A DNA stretch of 64,000 bases from Streptomyces sp. LUP30 (lineage in GTDB: Bacteria; Actinomycetota; Actinomycetes; Streptomycetales; Streptomycetaceae), in assembly GCF_001746365.1 (NCBI RefSeq), contig NZ_MJAJ01000023.1:10800-74799 (forward strand), in the 5' to 3' direction. The notes below the pieces were generated by a model. The model was given only the letters and a program-made list of their open reading frames with translations, was not told the DNA's origin and did not search any database. The translations under genes and the position numbers were made by a program. Of the stretch, positions 15,244 to 24,598 are shown one piece after another. Numbering within the stretch: position 1 is the stretch's first letter; the number at the start of each line of letters is the position of its first letter.

Positions 15244-16875
15244 TCAGCCCATGTGCGGGTACGCGTAGTCGGTCGGCGCGACCAGGGTCTCCTTGATGGC
15301 GCGGGTGAGAGTCCAGCGCATCAGGTTCTGCGGGGCCCCCGCCTTGTCGTTGGTGCCGGAGGCGCGGCCGCCGCCGAAGGGCTGCTGGCCGACGACGGCG
15401 CCGGTGGACTTGTCGTTGATGTAGAAGTTGCCGGCCGCGTAGCGGAGCTTCTCCATGGTGTACGCGGCGGCCGCGCGGTCGCCCGAGATCACCGAGCCCG
15501 TCAGCGCGTAGTCCGACACCGACTCCATCTGCGTCAGCATGGCGTCGTACTGGTCGTCCTCGTACACGTGCACGGCGAGGAACGGGCCGAAGTACTCGGT
15601 CGTGAAGACCTCGTTCTCCGGGTCGGAGCACTCGACGACCGTCGGACGGACGAAGTAGCCGACCGAGTCGTCGTAGGAGCCGCCGGCGACGATCGTGCAG
15701 GCCGGGTCGGCCTTCGCCCGGTCGATGGCGGCCTTGTTCTTGGCGAAGGAACGCTCGTCGATGACCGCGCCGACGAAGTTGGACAGGTCGGTGACGTCAC
15801 CCATGGTTAGGTAGTCGACCTCGGCCGCGAACTCCTCCTTGAAGCCGGAGTTCCAGATCGACGCCGGGATGTAGGCCCGGGAGGTCGCGCTGCACTTCTG
15901 GCCCTGGTACTCGAAGGCTCCGCGGGTGAGGGCGGTCTTCAGCACCGCGCGGTCGGCGCTCGGGTGGGCGACGACGAAGTCCTTGCCGCCGGTCTCGCCG
16001 ACCAGACGCGGGTAGGAGCGGTACTTCTCGATGTTCGCGCCGACCGTCTTCCACAGGTACTGGAAGGTCTTGGTGGAACCGGTGAAGTGGATGCCGGCGA
16101 GGTCGCGGTGGTTTAGGGCGACCTCGGACACCTCCAGGCCGTCGCCGGTGACCAGGTTGATGACGCCCTTGGGCAGCCCGGCCTCCTCCAGCAGCCGCAT
16201 CAGCAGCACGGCGGCGTGCGTCTGCGTCGGCGACGGCTTCCACACGACCACGTTGCCCATCAGCGCGGGCGCGGTCGGCAGGTTGCCGGCGATCGCCGTG
16301 AAGTTGAACGGCGTGATCGCGTAGACGAAGCCCTCCAGCGGGCGGTGGTCGAGCCGGTTCCAGACGCCCGGGGAGTTGGCCGGCGGCTGCTCGGCCAGGA
16401 TCTGACGGGCGTAGGCGACGTTGAAGCGCCAGAAGTCGACCAGTTCGCAGGGACAGTCGATCTCCGCCTGCTGGGCGGTCTTGGACTGACCGAGCATCGT
16501 GGAGGCGGCGAGCGTCTCGCGCCAGGGGCCGGCGAGCAGTTCGGCGGCGCGCAGGATGATCGCGGCGCGGTCGTCGAAGGACATCGCGCGCCAGGCGGGC
16601 GCGGCGGCGAGGGCCGCGTCGACGGCGTCCTGCGCGTCCTGGCGGGTGGCGTTGGCGTAGGTGCCGAGGCGGGCCTTGTGGTTGTGCGGCTGCACGACGT
16701 CGAACCGCTCACCGCCGCCCATCCGCCGCTCGCCGCCGATGGTGCAGGGCAGGTCGATCGGGTTGTCGGCCAGCTCCTTGAGCTTGGCCTCCAGCCGGGC
16801 GCGCTCGGGAGAGCCGGGGGCGTAGCCGTGCACCGGCTCGTTGACGGGGGTGGGGACCTGGGTCACAGCGTCCAT
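15244..16875 (-). CDS. pruA: L-glutamate gamma-semialdehyde (1-pyrroline-5-carboxylate) dehydrogenase
   Basis: 543 residues, ATG at 16875. It oxidises glutamate semialdehyde to glutamate with NAD+, the second step of proline breakdown. Aldehyde dehydrogenase features in order: YAITPFNFTAIAGNLPTAPALMGN, NLVTGDG, the NAD-binding IHFTGSTKTFQYLW, catalytic Glu in RLVGETGGKDFV, catalytic Cys in YQGQKCSATSRAYIP, and TEYFGPFLAVHVY. The length and the N-terminal GGERRMGGGE segment fit the RocA/PruA type used with a separate proline dehydrogenase. It lies 58 bases downstream of the proline dehydrogenase gene, so the two should form one operon. Confidence 0.93.
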   Translation of the reverse strand: MDAVTQVPTPVNEPVHGYAPGSPERARLEAKLKELADNPIDLPCTIGGERRMGGGERFDVVQPHNHKARLGTYANATRQDAQDAVDAALAAAPAWRAMSFDDRAAIILRAAELLAGPWRETLAASTMLGQSKTAQQAEIDCPCELVDFWRFNVAYARQILAEQPPANSPGVWNRLDHRPLEGFVYAITPFNFTAIAGNLPTAPALMGNVVVWKPSPTQTHAAVLLMRLLEEAGLPKGVINLVTGDGLEVSEVALNHRDLAGIHFTGSTKTFQYLWKTVGANIEKYRSYPRLVGETGGKDFVVAHPSADRAVLKTALTRGAFEYQGQKCSATSRAYIPASIWNSGFKEEFAAEVDYLTMGDVTDLSNFVGAVIDERSFAKNKAAIDRAKADPACTIVAGGSYDDSVGYFVRPTVVECSDPENEVFTTEYFGPFLAVHVYEDDQYDAMLTQMESVSDYALTGSVISGDRAAAAYTMEKLRYAAGNFYINDKSTGAVVGQQPFGGGRASGTNDKAGAPQNLMRWTLTRAIKETLVAPTDYAYPHMG

Positions 16876-16933
16876 GGGTTCCGTAACTCCTTACTGAGCG
16901 GTGTTGCAAGCGGTGTGGCGAGCGGGGGTGGGC

Positions 16934-17863
16934 TCAGCCCTTGCTGATCATCGAGCGGACGAAGAACCGCAGGTTGGCCGGCTTCTCCGCCAGACGGCGC
17001 ATGAAGTAGCCGTACCAGTCGGTGCCGTAGGCGGTGTAGACGCGCATGCGGTGGCCCTCGGCGGCGAGGCGCAGGTGTTCGTCGCCCCTGATGCCGTACA
17101 GCATCTGGAACTCGTACTCGTCGGGCTTGCGGCCGGCCCTGCGGGCGAGTTCCTGCGCGATGGAGATCAGGCGCGGGTCGTGGGACCCGATCATCGGGTA
17201 CCCCTCGCCTTCCATCAGGGTGCGCAGGACCCGGACGTACGCCTTGTCGATCTCGTGCTTCTGCTGGTACGCGACCTCGGCGGGCTCCTTGTACGCACCC
17301 TTCACCAGGCGTACCCGGCTGCCGTTCGCGGCGAGGCGGCGGGCGTCGGCCTCGGTGCGGAAGAGGTAGGCCTGGATGACGCAGCCGGTCTGCGGGAAGT
17401 CCTTGCGCAGCTCGTCGTGGATGGCGAACATCGAGTCGAGGGTGGTGTGGTCCTCGGCGTCCAGGGTGACGGTGGTGCCGATGGCGGCGGCGGCCTCCAC
17501 CACCGGGCGGACGTTGGCGAGCGCCAGCTCGTGGCCGCCGTCTCCCAGCGCCTGGCCGAACATCGACAGCTTGACGGACATCTCGACCCGCTCGCCGAGT
17601 TCCAGCTCCGCCAGGCGGTCGACCAGGGCCAGATAGGCGTCGCGGGCGGCGCGGGCCTCGTCGGGGGTGGTGATGTCCTCGCCGACGACGTCCATCGTCA
17701 GCTCCAGCCCCTGGGCGGTGCGCTCCTCGATGATCGGAACGATGTCGTCGACGGTCTCACCGGGGATGAAGCGGTCCACGACCTGTTTCGTCACCGGGGC
17801 CGCCGAGATCAGGCGTCGCATCCGGTCGCTGCGCGACGCGGCGAGAATCACGGGACCCAGCAC
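16934..17863 (-). CDS. putB: proline dehydrogenase (monofunctional)
   Basis: 309 residues. This FAD enzyme oxidises proline to 1-pyrroline-5-carboxylate. The barrel motifs are visible: LTMDVVGEDI, VEMSVKLSMFGQAL, VTLDAEDHTTLD, GCVIQAYLFRTEAD, RVRLVKGAYKEPAEVAY, IGSHDPRLI, and the C-terminal YEFQMLYGIRGDEHLRL followed by RVYTAYGTDWYGYFMRRLAEKP. The start is GTG at 17863, with GGAGG about 8 bases upstream; this gives the usual 308-309 residues of Streptomyces enzymes. It is first in the operon with P5C dehydrogenase and diverges from a PucR-type regulator. Confidence 0.92.
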   Translation of the reverse strand: MLGPVILAASRSDRMRRLISAAPVTKQVVDRFIPGETVDDIVPIIEERTAQGLELTMDVVGEDITTPDEARAARDAYLALVDRLAELELGERVEMSVKLSMFGQALGDGGHELALANVRPVVEAAAAIGTTVTLDAEDHTTLDSMFAIHDELRKDFPQTGCVIQAYLFRTEADARRLAANGSRVRLVKGAYKEPAEVAYQQKHEIDKAYVRVLRTLMEGEGYPMIGSHDPRLISIAQELARRAGRKPDEYEFQMLYGIRGDEHLRLAAEGHRMRVYTAYGTDWYGYFMRRLAEKPANLRFFVRSMISKG

Positions 17864-17932
17864 GGGGCACCTCCACAAACCAGCAGATAGAACCACCGTG
17901 AAACCTAAGGATCCCTCCGATCGTGGGCCATC

Positions 17933-17942
17933 GACAGCTGTC
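17933..17942. promoter_or_regulatory. palindrome between proline dehydrogenase and its divergent regulator
   Basis: GACAGCTGTC is a perfect 10-bp palindrome in the 127-base divergent region, about 70 bases from the proline dehydrogenase start and 48 from the regulator start. Its position is suitable for shared control by the regulator; a 10-bp palindrome alone is weak evidence. Confidence 0.35.
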
Positions 17943-17990
17943 ACGCATCCGTGCCGCAGATCTCAGACAGATGTATGAAGGGGCGCGGGG

Positions 17991-19205
17991 ATGGGAGAGA
18001 ATGCCCCGGTGACCGGCGATGCGGCATCTTCCTCCCGCGCGGGCGACTACCAGGAGCTCGTCGACGAGATCTCGGAGCTGCTCGGCGCCCCCGCGACCCT
18101 GGAGAACCGCGACTTCGAGCTGATCGCGTTCGGGGCGTACGACAGCGACGACGAGCTGGACGCGTCCGCACTGGACCCGGTGCGCACCCGCTCGATCCTC
18201 ACCCGGCGTTCGACCGCGGCCGTGCGCACCTGGTTCGAGGGGTTCGGCATCACCCGCGCCACCGGCCCGGTCCGCATCCCGCCGACCCCGGAGGCGGGGG
18301 TCTACCGCGGCCGTGTCTGCCTGCCCGTCCGGCATCGGGGGGTCGCCCTCGGCTACGTCTGGCTGCTCGACGACGACCCCGGACCCACGGACGCCCAGCT
18401 GACGGCCGCGATGGAGGTGACCGTGCGGATCGGCGCCCTGCTCGCGGACGAGGCCCAGCACGGCGCGGACCTCACCCGGGAGCTGCGGGCGGTTCTCACC
18501 GCCGCTCGGGGCTGGCCCCGGGACATGGCGGTGGCGGAGCTGCGCACCGCGCTCGGCTCCCGCGCCGACGCCCCGCACACCGTGGTCTGCGTGGCCCCCT
18601 GGCCCTCCGCCGACCCGGACGACGCCCCCTCGCTGCGCACCCTGCCGGGGGCGACGGCGCTGTGCACGGTGCCGTGGGCGACGGCCGGGCAGTGTCTGGC
18701 GGTGCTGGTGCGGCTGCGTTCCGCGGACACCCTCACCCCGGCGACGTCCGCGGCGGCGCGTCTGCTGGAGCGGACGGCGGAGGCGACACCGGGGGCGGCG
18801 GCGGGAGTGGCCGCCGGGCGGATCGGGCTGGCCGGACTCGGGGCGGCCTGGGAGGAGGCCTCGGCGTCGGCGCGGGCCGCGCTGGCGGAGCCGCGCCTCG
18901 GCCCGGTCGCGCGGTGGGCGTCCGTCGGCCCCTACCGCCTGCTGACCGCACTGCCGCCCGAAGTCGCCCAGGATCCTTGTGTGCGGCCCCTGTTGGCGCC
19001 CGCCCACCGGGAACTGGCCCGCACCGCCGAGGTGTACCTCGACTGCGCGGGCCAGGCCGGCCGCACGGCCGCGGAGCTGGGCGTCCACCGGCAGACCCTG
19101 TACTACCGGCTGTCGCGGGTGGAGCAGTTGACGGGCCTGGACCTGGACGACGGCGAGGACCGGCTGCTGCTGCACATGACGCTGAAGGCGGCCCGGCTGC
19201 CCTGA
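17991..19205 (+). CDS. PucR/CdaR-type transcriptional regulator, probable activator of proline catabolism
   Basis: 404 residues, ATG at 17991. The C-terminus (about 335-400) has the PucR-type helix-turn-helix: AAELGVHRQTLYYRLSRVEQLTGLDLDDGEDRLLLHMTL. The middle (about 255-320) is a GGDEF-like/CdaR connecting domain in degenerate form. The N-terminal 130 residues look like a sensor domain (YRGRVCLPVRHRGVALGYVWLLDDD). PucR-family members usually activate a nearby catabolic operon. The divergent proline dehydrogenase/P5C dehydrogenase operon makes proline or P5C the likely signal; this is inference from position. Confidence 0.82.
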   Translation: MGENAPVTGDAASSSRAGDYQELVDEISELLGAPATLENRDFELIAFGAYDSDDELDASALDPVRTRSILTRRSTAAVRTWFEGFGITRATGPVRIPPTPEAGVYRGRVCLPVRHRGVALGYVWLLDDDPGPTDAQLTAAMEVTVRIGALLADEAQHGADLTRELRAVLTAARGWPRDMAVAELRTALGSRADAPHTVVCVAPWPSADPDDAPSLRTLPGATALCTVPWATAGQCLAVLVRLRSADTLTPATSAAARLLERTAEATPGAAAGVAAGRIGLAGLGAAWEEASASARAALAEPRLGPVARWASVGPYRLLTALPPEVAQDPCVRPLLAPAHRELARTAEVYLDCAGQAGRTAAELGVHRQTLYYRLSRVEQLTGLDLDDGEDRLLLHMTLKAARLP

Positions 19206-19223
19206 CCGGACGCCCCGGGCGGA

Positions 19224-19814
19224 TCAGTCGCGCGCCGCGCCCGCGATCACCCGCCGCAGCCCCTCGGTGAGCTGCGCCGCGTCGGTCGCCGAGGGCGGGT
19301 CGAAGAGCCACTGGACCATCAGCCCGTTGAGCAGGGTCTGGTAGAAGCGGCCCTCCGAGTCGACGGTCTCCTTGTCGAGCTCGTCCTCGGGGACGCCGGT
19401 GAACATGGGCACGATCCCCGCGCGGCCCTGCTCCTGCGCGACGGCGAGCAGCGAGCGCACCTCCTGCAACCGGTCGGCGTAGAGGATGACTTCGAGGCTC
19501 AGCATCCACACCGCCCGGGCCTCGGGCAGCGAACGGATGATGTTCGCCCAGACCTCCTGGAAGCGTTCCAGCGACCCGGGGGCCGACGTGCTCTCGCCGC
19601 CGGCGCCCCAGCCGGGGTCGAAGGTGTCGCCGAGTCCCTCGATCAGCGAGACGTAGGCCTGCACCAGCAGAGCGTCCTTCGACCCGTAGTGGTAGCCGAT
19701 CGACGCGAGGTTGGTCCCTGACTCCTTGACGATGTCGCGCGCGGTCGTGCGCACGAATCCCTTCCCCAGCAGGCAGCGCTTGGCGCCTTCGAGCAGATCC
19801 TCACGGTGTCCCAT
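19224..19814 (-). CDS. TetR family repressor of the divergent efflux gene
   Basis: About 196 residues from ATG 19814 (GTG 19823 is an alternative three codons upstream). The N-terminal helix-turn-helix contains LLEGAKRCLLGKGFVRTTARDIVKESG (in part) and LASIGYHYGSKDALL. The C-terminal domain has ALEVILY-like and WLFDPPSATDAAQL segments. It diverges from the MFS transporter gene, and the region between holds a repeated 11-bp operator. Autoregulated control of the exporter by its substrate is the usual arrangement. Confidence 0.85.
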   Translation of the reverse strand: MGHREDLLEGAKRCLLGKGFVRTTARDIVKESGTNLASIGYHYGSKDALLVQAYVSLIEGLGDTFDPGWGAGGESTSAPGSLERFQEVWANIIRSLPEARAVWMLSLEVILYADRLQEVRSLLAVAQEQGRAGIVPMFTGVPEDELDKETVDSEGRFYQTLLNGLMVQWLFDPPSATDAAQLTEGLRRVIAGAARD

Positions 19815-19844
19815 GCCCCTCACCCTACTCTCGATCCATACAGA

Positions 19845-19894
19845 CGTCCTAGACGCGTGATTTATACATTCGTTCTAGACAATCGTTTAAGACG
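19845..19894. promoter_or_regulatory. 13-bp-phased operator repeats between TetR and MFS genes
   Basis: Three copies of CGTYYWAGACR occur: CGTCCTAGACG (19845-19855), CGTTCTAGACA (19871-19881) and CGTTTAAGACG (19884-19894). Their starts are 26 and 13 bases apart, and a degenerate copy sits at the vacant 13-base step (19858). The first is an imperfect palindrome (CGTC/GACG). They cover the promoters of both divergent genes. Confidence 0.6.
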
Positions 19895-19911
19895 CTCGTA
19901 CAGTCATCGGC

Positions 19912-21432
19912 ATGACGAACCCGACGAGCACCGCCACACCTCCGGCCGCCCGCGCCGGCCGCCGCGAATGGACCGCCCTCGGCGTGCTGATGCTGCCGCT
20001 GCTGCTGGTCTCCATGGACGTCTCCGTCCTCTACTTCGCCATCCCGGCGATCAACGCGGACCTGCAGCCCAGCGGCACCCAGCAGCTGTGGATCTTCGAC
20101 GTCTACGCGTTCGTCCTGGCCGGCCTGCTGATGACGATGGGCTCGCTCGGCGACCGCGTCGGCCGCCGCAAGCTGCTGCTGATCGGCGCGGCCGCCTTCG
20201 GCGCCGCCTCACTCACCGCGGCCTACGCCGACAGCGCCGAGACCCTGATCGCCGCCCGCGCGGTCCTCGGCATCGGCGGTGCGACGCTGATGCCCTCGAC
20301 GATGGCCCTGATCCGCACGATGTTCGCCGACCCCGGCCAGCGTGCGAAGGCGATCGGCCTGTGGTCCGGCGTGATGACGGGCGGCATCGCGCTCGGCTCG
20401 GTGATGAGCGGTGTCCTGGTCCAGTACTTCTGGTGGGGCTCGGTCTTCCTGGTCAACCTGCCCGCGATGGCCCTGCTGCTGGTCCTCGGCCCGGTCCTGC
20501 TGCCCGAGTCGCGCGACCCCGCCCCGGGCCGCTTCGACTGGCCGAGCGTTCCGCTGTCCATGGCCGCCGTGCTCCCCGTGGTCTACGGCCTGAAGGAGAT
20601 CGCCTCGCAGGGCCGGCCCGCCGAGTACGTCGTCTCGATCACCCTGGGCCTGCTCTTCGCCGCCGTCTTCGTCCACCGTCAGCGCACGGCGGCCGACCCG
20701 ATGATCTCCCCCGCACTGTTCCGCGGCACGGGCTTCGGCCCCGCGGTCGTCCTGAACCTCGTCTCCTCGTTCGGGATGCTGGGCTCGGCGTTCTTCACCA
20801 CGCAGTACCTGCAGTCGGTCCTCGGCAAGAGCGCGCTGGAGGCGGCGCTGTGGGCGCTGCTGCCCTCGGTCCCGATCGGCATGGCGGCCCCGCTGGCCAC
20901 CTCGCTGGTCCAGAAGGGCGTCGACCGGGCCCACGTCGTGACGGCGGGCTTCGCGATCGGCGCGGCCGGCTACGGCCTGCTCGCCCTCGCCGGCACCGAC
21001 TCGATGTGGCTCGTCCTCATCGCCTGCGGGGTGCTCGCCTCCGGGATCGTCATGGTCCTCTCCCAGATGACGGACCTGGCGATGAGCGCGGCCCCGGTCG
21101 AGCGCGCCGGCTCCGCCTCCTCCCTGCTGGAGACGGGCGCCGAGTTCGGCGGCGCGCTGGGCATGGCGGTCCTGGGCTCGGTCGGCACCGCGATCTACCG
21201 CCACGACATGCCGTCCTCGGCCCCGGCGGAGGCACGCGAGACGCTCGGCGGGGCCCTGGCGATCGCCGGTCACCTGCCCGGGCGCACGGGAGACGCCCTG
21301 GCCACCGCCGCCCGCGAGGCCTTCACCCACGGCATGCAGGGGGCGGCGATCGCGGGAGCGGTGATCCTCGCGGGGGCCGCGGTGGCGGCGACGGCGACAC
21401 TGCGGCGGGGCCGCGTCGGCGACGCCGGCTGA
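19912..21432 (+). CDS. MFS multidrug efflux transporter, DHA2 (14-helix) type
   Basis: 506 residues. The first helix ends LLLVSMDVSVLYFAIPAI, a typical DHA2 motif D1-like segment. The loop motif GDRVGRRKLLL lies at about 83-93 and ARAVLGIGGATLMPSTMALIR (motif C-like region) at about 112-135. Around 14 hydrophobic segments extend to the C-terminus. The family exports drugs by proton antiport across the cytoplasmic membrane; QacA/SmvA-like members are closest in motif. Regulation by the divergent TetR is probable. The substrate cannot be told from sequence. Confidence 0.88.
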   Translation: MTNPTSTATPPAARAGRREWTALGVLMLPLLLVSMDVSVLYFAIPAINADLQPSGTQQLWIFDVYAFVLAGLLMTMGSLGDRVGRRKLLLIGAAAFGAASLTAAYADSAETLIAARAVLGIGGATLMPSTMALIRTMFADPGQRAKAIGLWSGVMTGGIALGSVMSGVLVQYFWWGSVFLVNLPAMALLLVLGPVLLPESRDPAPGRFDWPSVPLSMAAVLPVVYGLKEIASQGRPAEYVVSITLGLLFAAVFVHRQRTAADPMISPALFRGTGFGPAVVLNLVSSFGMLGSAFFTTQYLQSVLGKSALEAALWALLPSVPIGMAAPLATSLVQKGVDRAHVVTAGFAIGAAGYGLLALAGTDSMWLVLIACGVLASGIVMVLSQMTDLAMSAAPVERAGSASSLLETGAEFGGALGMAVLGSVGTAIYRHDMPSSAPAEARETLGGALAIAGHLPGRTGDALATAAREAFTHGMQGAAIAGAVILAGAAVAATATLRRGRVGDAG

Positions 21433-21446
21433 CGGCACGCACGAAA

Positions 21447-21483
21447 ACGCCGGACGGGCTGAGGTTCTCAGCCCGTCCGGCGT
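21447..21483 (+). terminator. hairpin terminator after the MFS gene
   Basis: Perfect 17-bp stem (21447-21463 with 21467-21483), loop GTT, 15 bases beyond the stop codon. It lies between convergent genes and may act both ways. Confidence 0.85.
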
Positions 21484-21570
21484 GCGTCTTCGAGCAGGGT
21501 CGGTCGATTCAGCCCGCCCGGCTGGCTGCGTTTTCGAGCCGGGTCGGTTTGCTCAGCCCGTCTCGGGGTG
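21468..21570. repeat. degenerate tandem repeat with CAGCCCG core
   Basis: TCAGCCCG begins at 21468, 21509 and 21553, giving two full units of 41 and 44 bases and a partial third. Each unit continues with GGC, then TTCGAGC(A/C)GGGTCGGT. The first copy of the core is the right arm of the terminator. CAGCCCGTCCGGCG-type elements are common repeated intergenic sequences of Streptomyces, from memory. Confidence 0.6.
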
Positions 21571-21622
21571 CCCCCTTTGGGGGAGTTCGGGGACGAGGTC
21601 CCTTCAGGGCCGAAGCGGGGGC

Positions 21623-21642
21623 CCGGGGGCGGCAGCCCCCGG
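21623..21642 (-). terminator. short hairpin terminator after serA
   Basis: Perfect 8-bp GC stem (21623-21630 with 21635-21642), loop GGCA, 16 bases beyond the serA stop. Confidence 0.6.
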
Positions 21643-21657
21643 ACCGTGCGGCGAACC

Positions 21658-23247
21658 TCAGACGAGGTTCACGGCACGAGCGGACGTCGCGCCGATCTCC
21701 TCCGCGACCTCCGCCAGCACCGCGGGAGGCACCGTGTCGTCGACGGTCAGAACGGCGAGCGCCTCGCCGCCGGCGACCGCGCGGGCGACCTGCATGCCGG
21801 CGATGTTGATCCCGGCCTCGCCGAACACCCGGCCCACGGTGCCGACGACTCCGGGCCGGTCCTCGTACCGCAGGACGACCATGTGGTCGGCGAGCGCGAG
21901 GTCGACGTCGTACTCACCGACCGCGACGATCTTCTGGAGGTGCTTGGGGCCGGCCAGCGTGCCGGAGACCGACACCTCCTCGCCGTCCGAGAGGGTGCCG
22001 CGCACGGTGACGACGTTGCGGTGGTCGGCCGACTCCGAGCTGGTCGTCAGCCGCACCTCGACACCGCGCTCCTGCGCGAACAGCGGGGCGTTGACGTAGG
22101 ACACCGTCTCGTCGACGACGTCCTCGAAGACGCCCTTGAGGGCGCTGAGTTCCAGCACCTTCACGTCGTGCTGGGTGATCTCGCCGTAGACCTCGACGTC
22201 GAGGCGGACCGCGACCTCGCCGGCCAGGGCGGTGAAGATCCGGCCGAGGCGCTCGGCGAGCGGCAGACCGGGCTTGACGTCCTCGGCGATGACACCGCCC
22301 TGGACGTTCACGGCGTCGGGGACGAGCTCACCGGCGAGCGCGAGGCGCACCGACCGCGCGACCGCGATGCCGGCCTTCTCCTGCGCCTCGTCGGTGGACG
22401 CGCCGAGATGCGGGGTGGCCACGACCTGGTCGAACTCGAACAGCGGGGAGTCCGTGCAGGGCTCCTTCGCGTACACGTCGAGGCCGGCGCCGGCGACCCG
22501 GCCCTCCTTCAGCGCGGAGTACAGCGCCTCCTCGTCGACGATCCCGCCGCGCGCGGCGTTGACGATCCGCACGCTCGGCTTGACCTTGCGCAGCGCCTCG
22601 TCGCCGATCAGACCGACCGTCTCAGGGGTCTTGGGGAGGTGGACGGTGATGAAGTCGGAGACCTCCAGCAGCTCGTCCAGCGAGAGGACCTTCACGCCCA
22701 TCTGGGCGGCGCGCGCGGGCTGCACGTAGGGGTCGTAGGCGACGACCTTCATGCCGAAGCCGGACATGCGCTGGGCGACGAGGGCCCCGATGCGGCCGAG
22801 GCCGACGACGCCGAGGGTCTTCTCGGCGAGCTCCACGCCCGTGTACTTGCTGCGCTTCCACTCGCCGTTCTTCAGCGCGGCGTTGGCCTGCGGGATGTGG
22901 CGGGCGGTGGCGAGCAGCAGACCGCAGGCGAGCTCGGCGGCGGTCACGATGTTCGAGGTGGGGGCGTTGACGACCATCACGCCGGCCTTGGTGGCGGCGG
23001 AGACGTCGACGTTGTCCAGGCCGACGCCGGCTCGTGCGACGACCTTCAGCTTGTGCGCGGCGGCGATCGCCTCGGCGTCGACCTTGGTGGCCGAGCGGAT
23101 CAGGATCGCGTCGACGTCGGCGAGGGCCGGGAGCAGTTCGGCTCGGTCCGCTCCGTTGCAGTGCCGGATCTCGAAGTCCGGGCCGAGTGCGTCCACGGTC
23201 GCGGGCGACAGCTCTTCAGCGATGAGTACGACAGGTTTCGAGCTCAC
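21658..23247 (-). CDS. serA: D-3-phosphoglycerate dehydrogenase
   Basis: 529 residues. SerA oxidises 3-phosphoglycerate with NAD+, the first step of serine synthesis. In order: N-terminal substrate domain (VVLIAEELSPATVDALG), KVVARAGVGLDNVDV, the NAD-binding GVVGLGRIGALVAQRM, catalytic Arg in IVNAARGGIVDEEAL, Glu in DVYAKEPCTD, His in VVATPHLGASTDEAQEKAG, then the allosteric substrate-binding (ASB) domain (about 320-450) and a C-terminal ACT domain (MVVLRYEDRPGVVGTVGRVF). This is the long type-I form of actinobacteria, such as M. tuberculosis SerA. The start is taken as GTG 23247, with GAGGA 6 bases upstream, rather than the GTG four codons earlier. Confidence 0.94.
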   Translation of the reverse strand: MSSKPVVLIAEELSPATVDALGPDFEIRHCNGADRAELLPALADVDAILIRSATKVDAEAIAAAHKLKVVARAGVGLDNVDVSAATKAGVMVVNAPTSNIVTAAELACGLLLATARHIPQANAALKNGEWKRSKYTGVELAEKTLGVVGLGRIGALVAQRMSGFGMKVVAYDPYVQPARAAQMGVKVLSLDELLEVSDFITVHLPKTPETVGLIGDEALRKVKPSVRIVNAARGGIVDEEALYSALKEGRVAGAGLDVYAKEPCTDSPLFEFDQVVATPHLGASTDEAQEKAGIAVARSVRLALAGELVPDAVNVQGGVIAEDVKPGLPLAERLGRIFTALAGEVAVRLDVEVYGEITQHDVKVLELSALKGVFEDVVDETVSYVNAPLFAQERGVEVRLTTSSESADHRNVVTVRGTLSDGEEVSVSGTLAGPKHLQKIVAVGEYDVDLALADHMVVLRYEDRPGVVGTVGRVFGEAGINIAGMQVARAVAGGEALAVLTVDDTVPPAVLAEVAEEIGATSARAVNLV

Positions 23248-23442
23248 GTGAGTCCTCACAAGTCCAGTGCGTGCGGACGGCCGTCCCGACGGCCGCAGGC
23301 GGAGGGAGGGGCTAGCCGCGTGGAAGACGCACGACGCTGTGGGCCTGAACGCGAATGTAGGCAGCAGTGTAGTGCTGCGGCGGAGGTCGCCTCATGCCTC
23401 CGCGGAAGGATCACCCGTCCGTGGTCGGACGGAATGGACAAC

Positions 23443-23469
23443 GGGGCCGGAGCAGTACGCTCCGGCCCC
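23443..23469 (-). terminator. hairpin terminator after ilvC
   Basis: Perfect 11-bp stem (23443-23453 with 23459-23469), loop AGTAC, 12 bases beyond the ilvC stop. Confidence 0.8.
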
Positions 23470-23480
23470 CGTCCCCGAGG

Positions 23481-24479
<999 letters not shown>

Positions 24480-24561
24480 TTTGGGTTCTCTCCTTGGGGT
24501 GCAGGTGTTGCGTCCCACCGTATGACGGCGGGCGGAAGGGAAGTCTCGGGGTCTCGGTATG

Positions 24562-24589
24562 CGGGCGGCCGGATGACCCCGGCCGCCCG
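24562..24589 (-). terminator. hairpin terminator after ilvBN
   Basis: Perfect 11-bp stem (24562-24572 with 24579-24589), 6-base loop, 9 bases beyond the ilvN stop. It separates ilvBN from ilvC transcription. Confidence 0.8.
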
Positions 24590-24598
24590 TTCCGTGTC

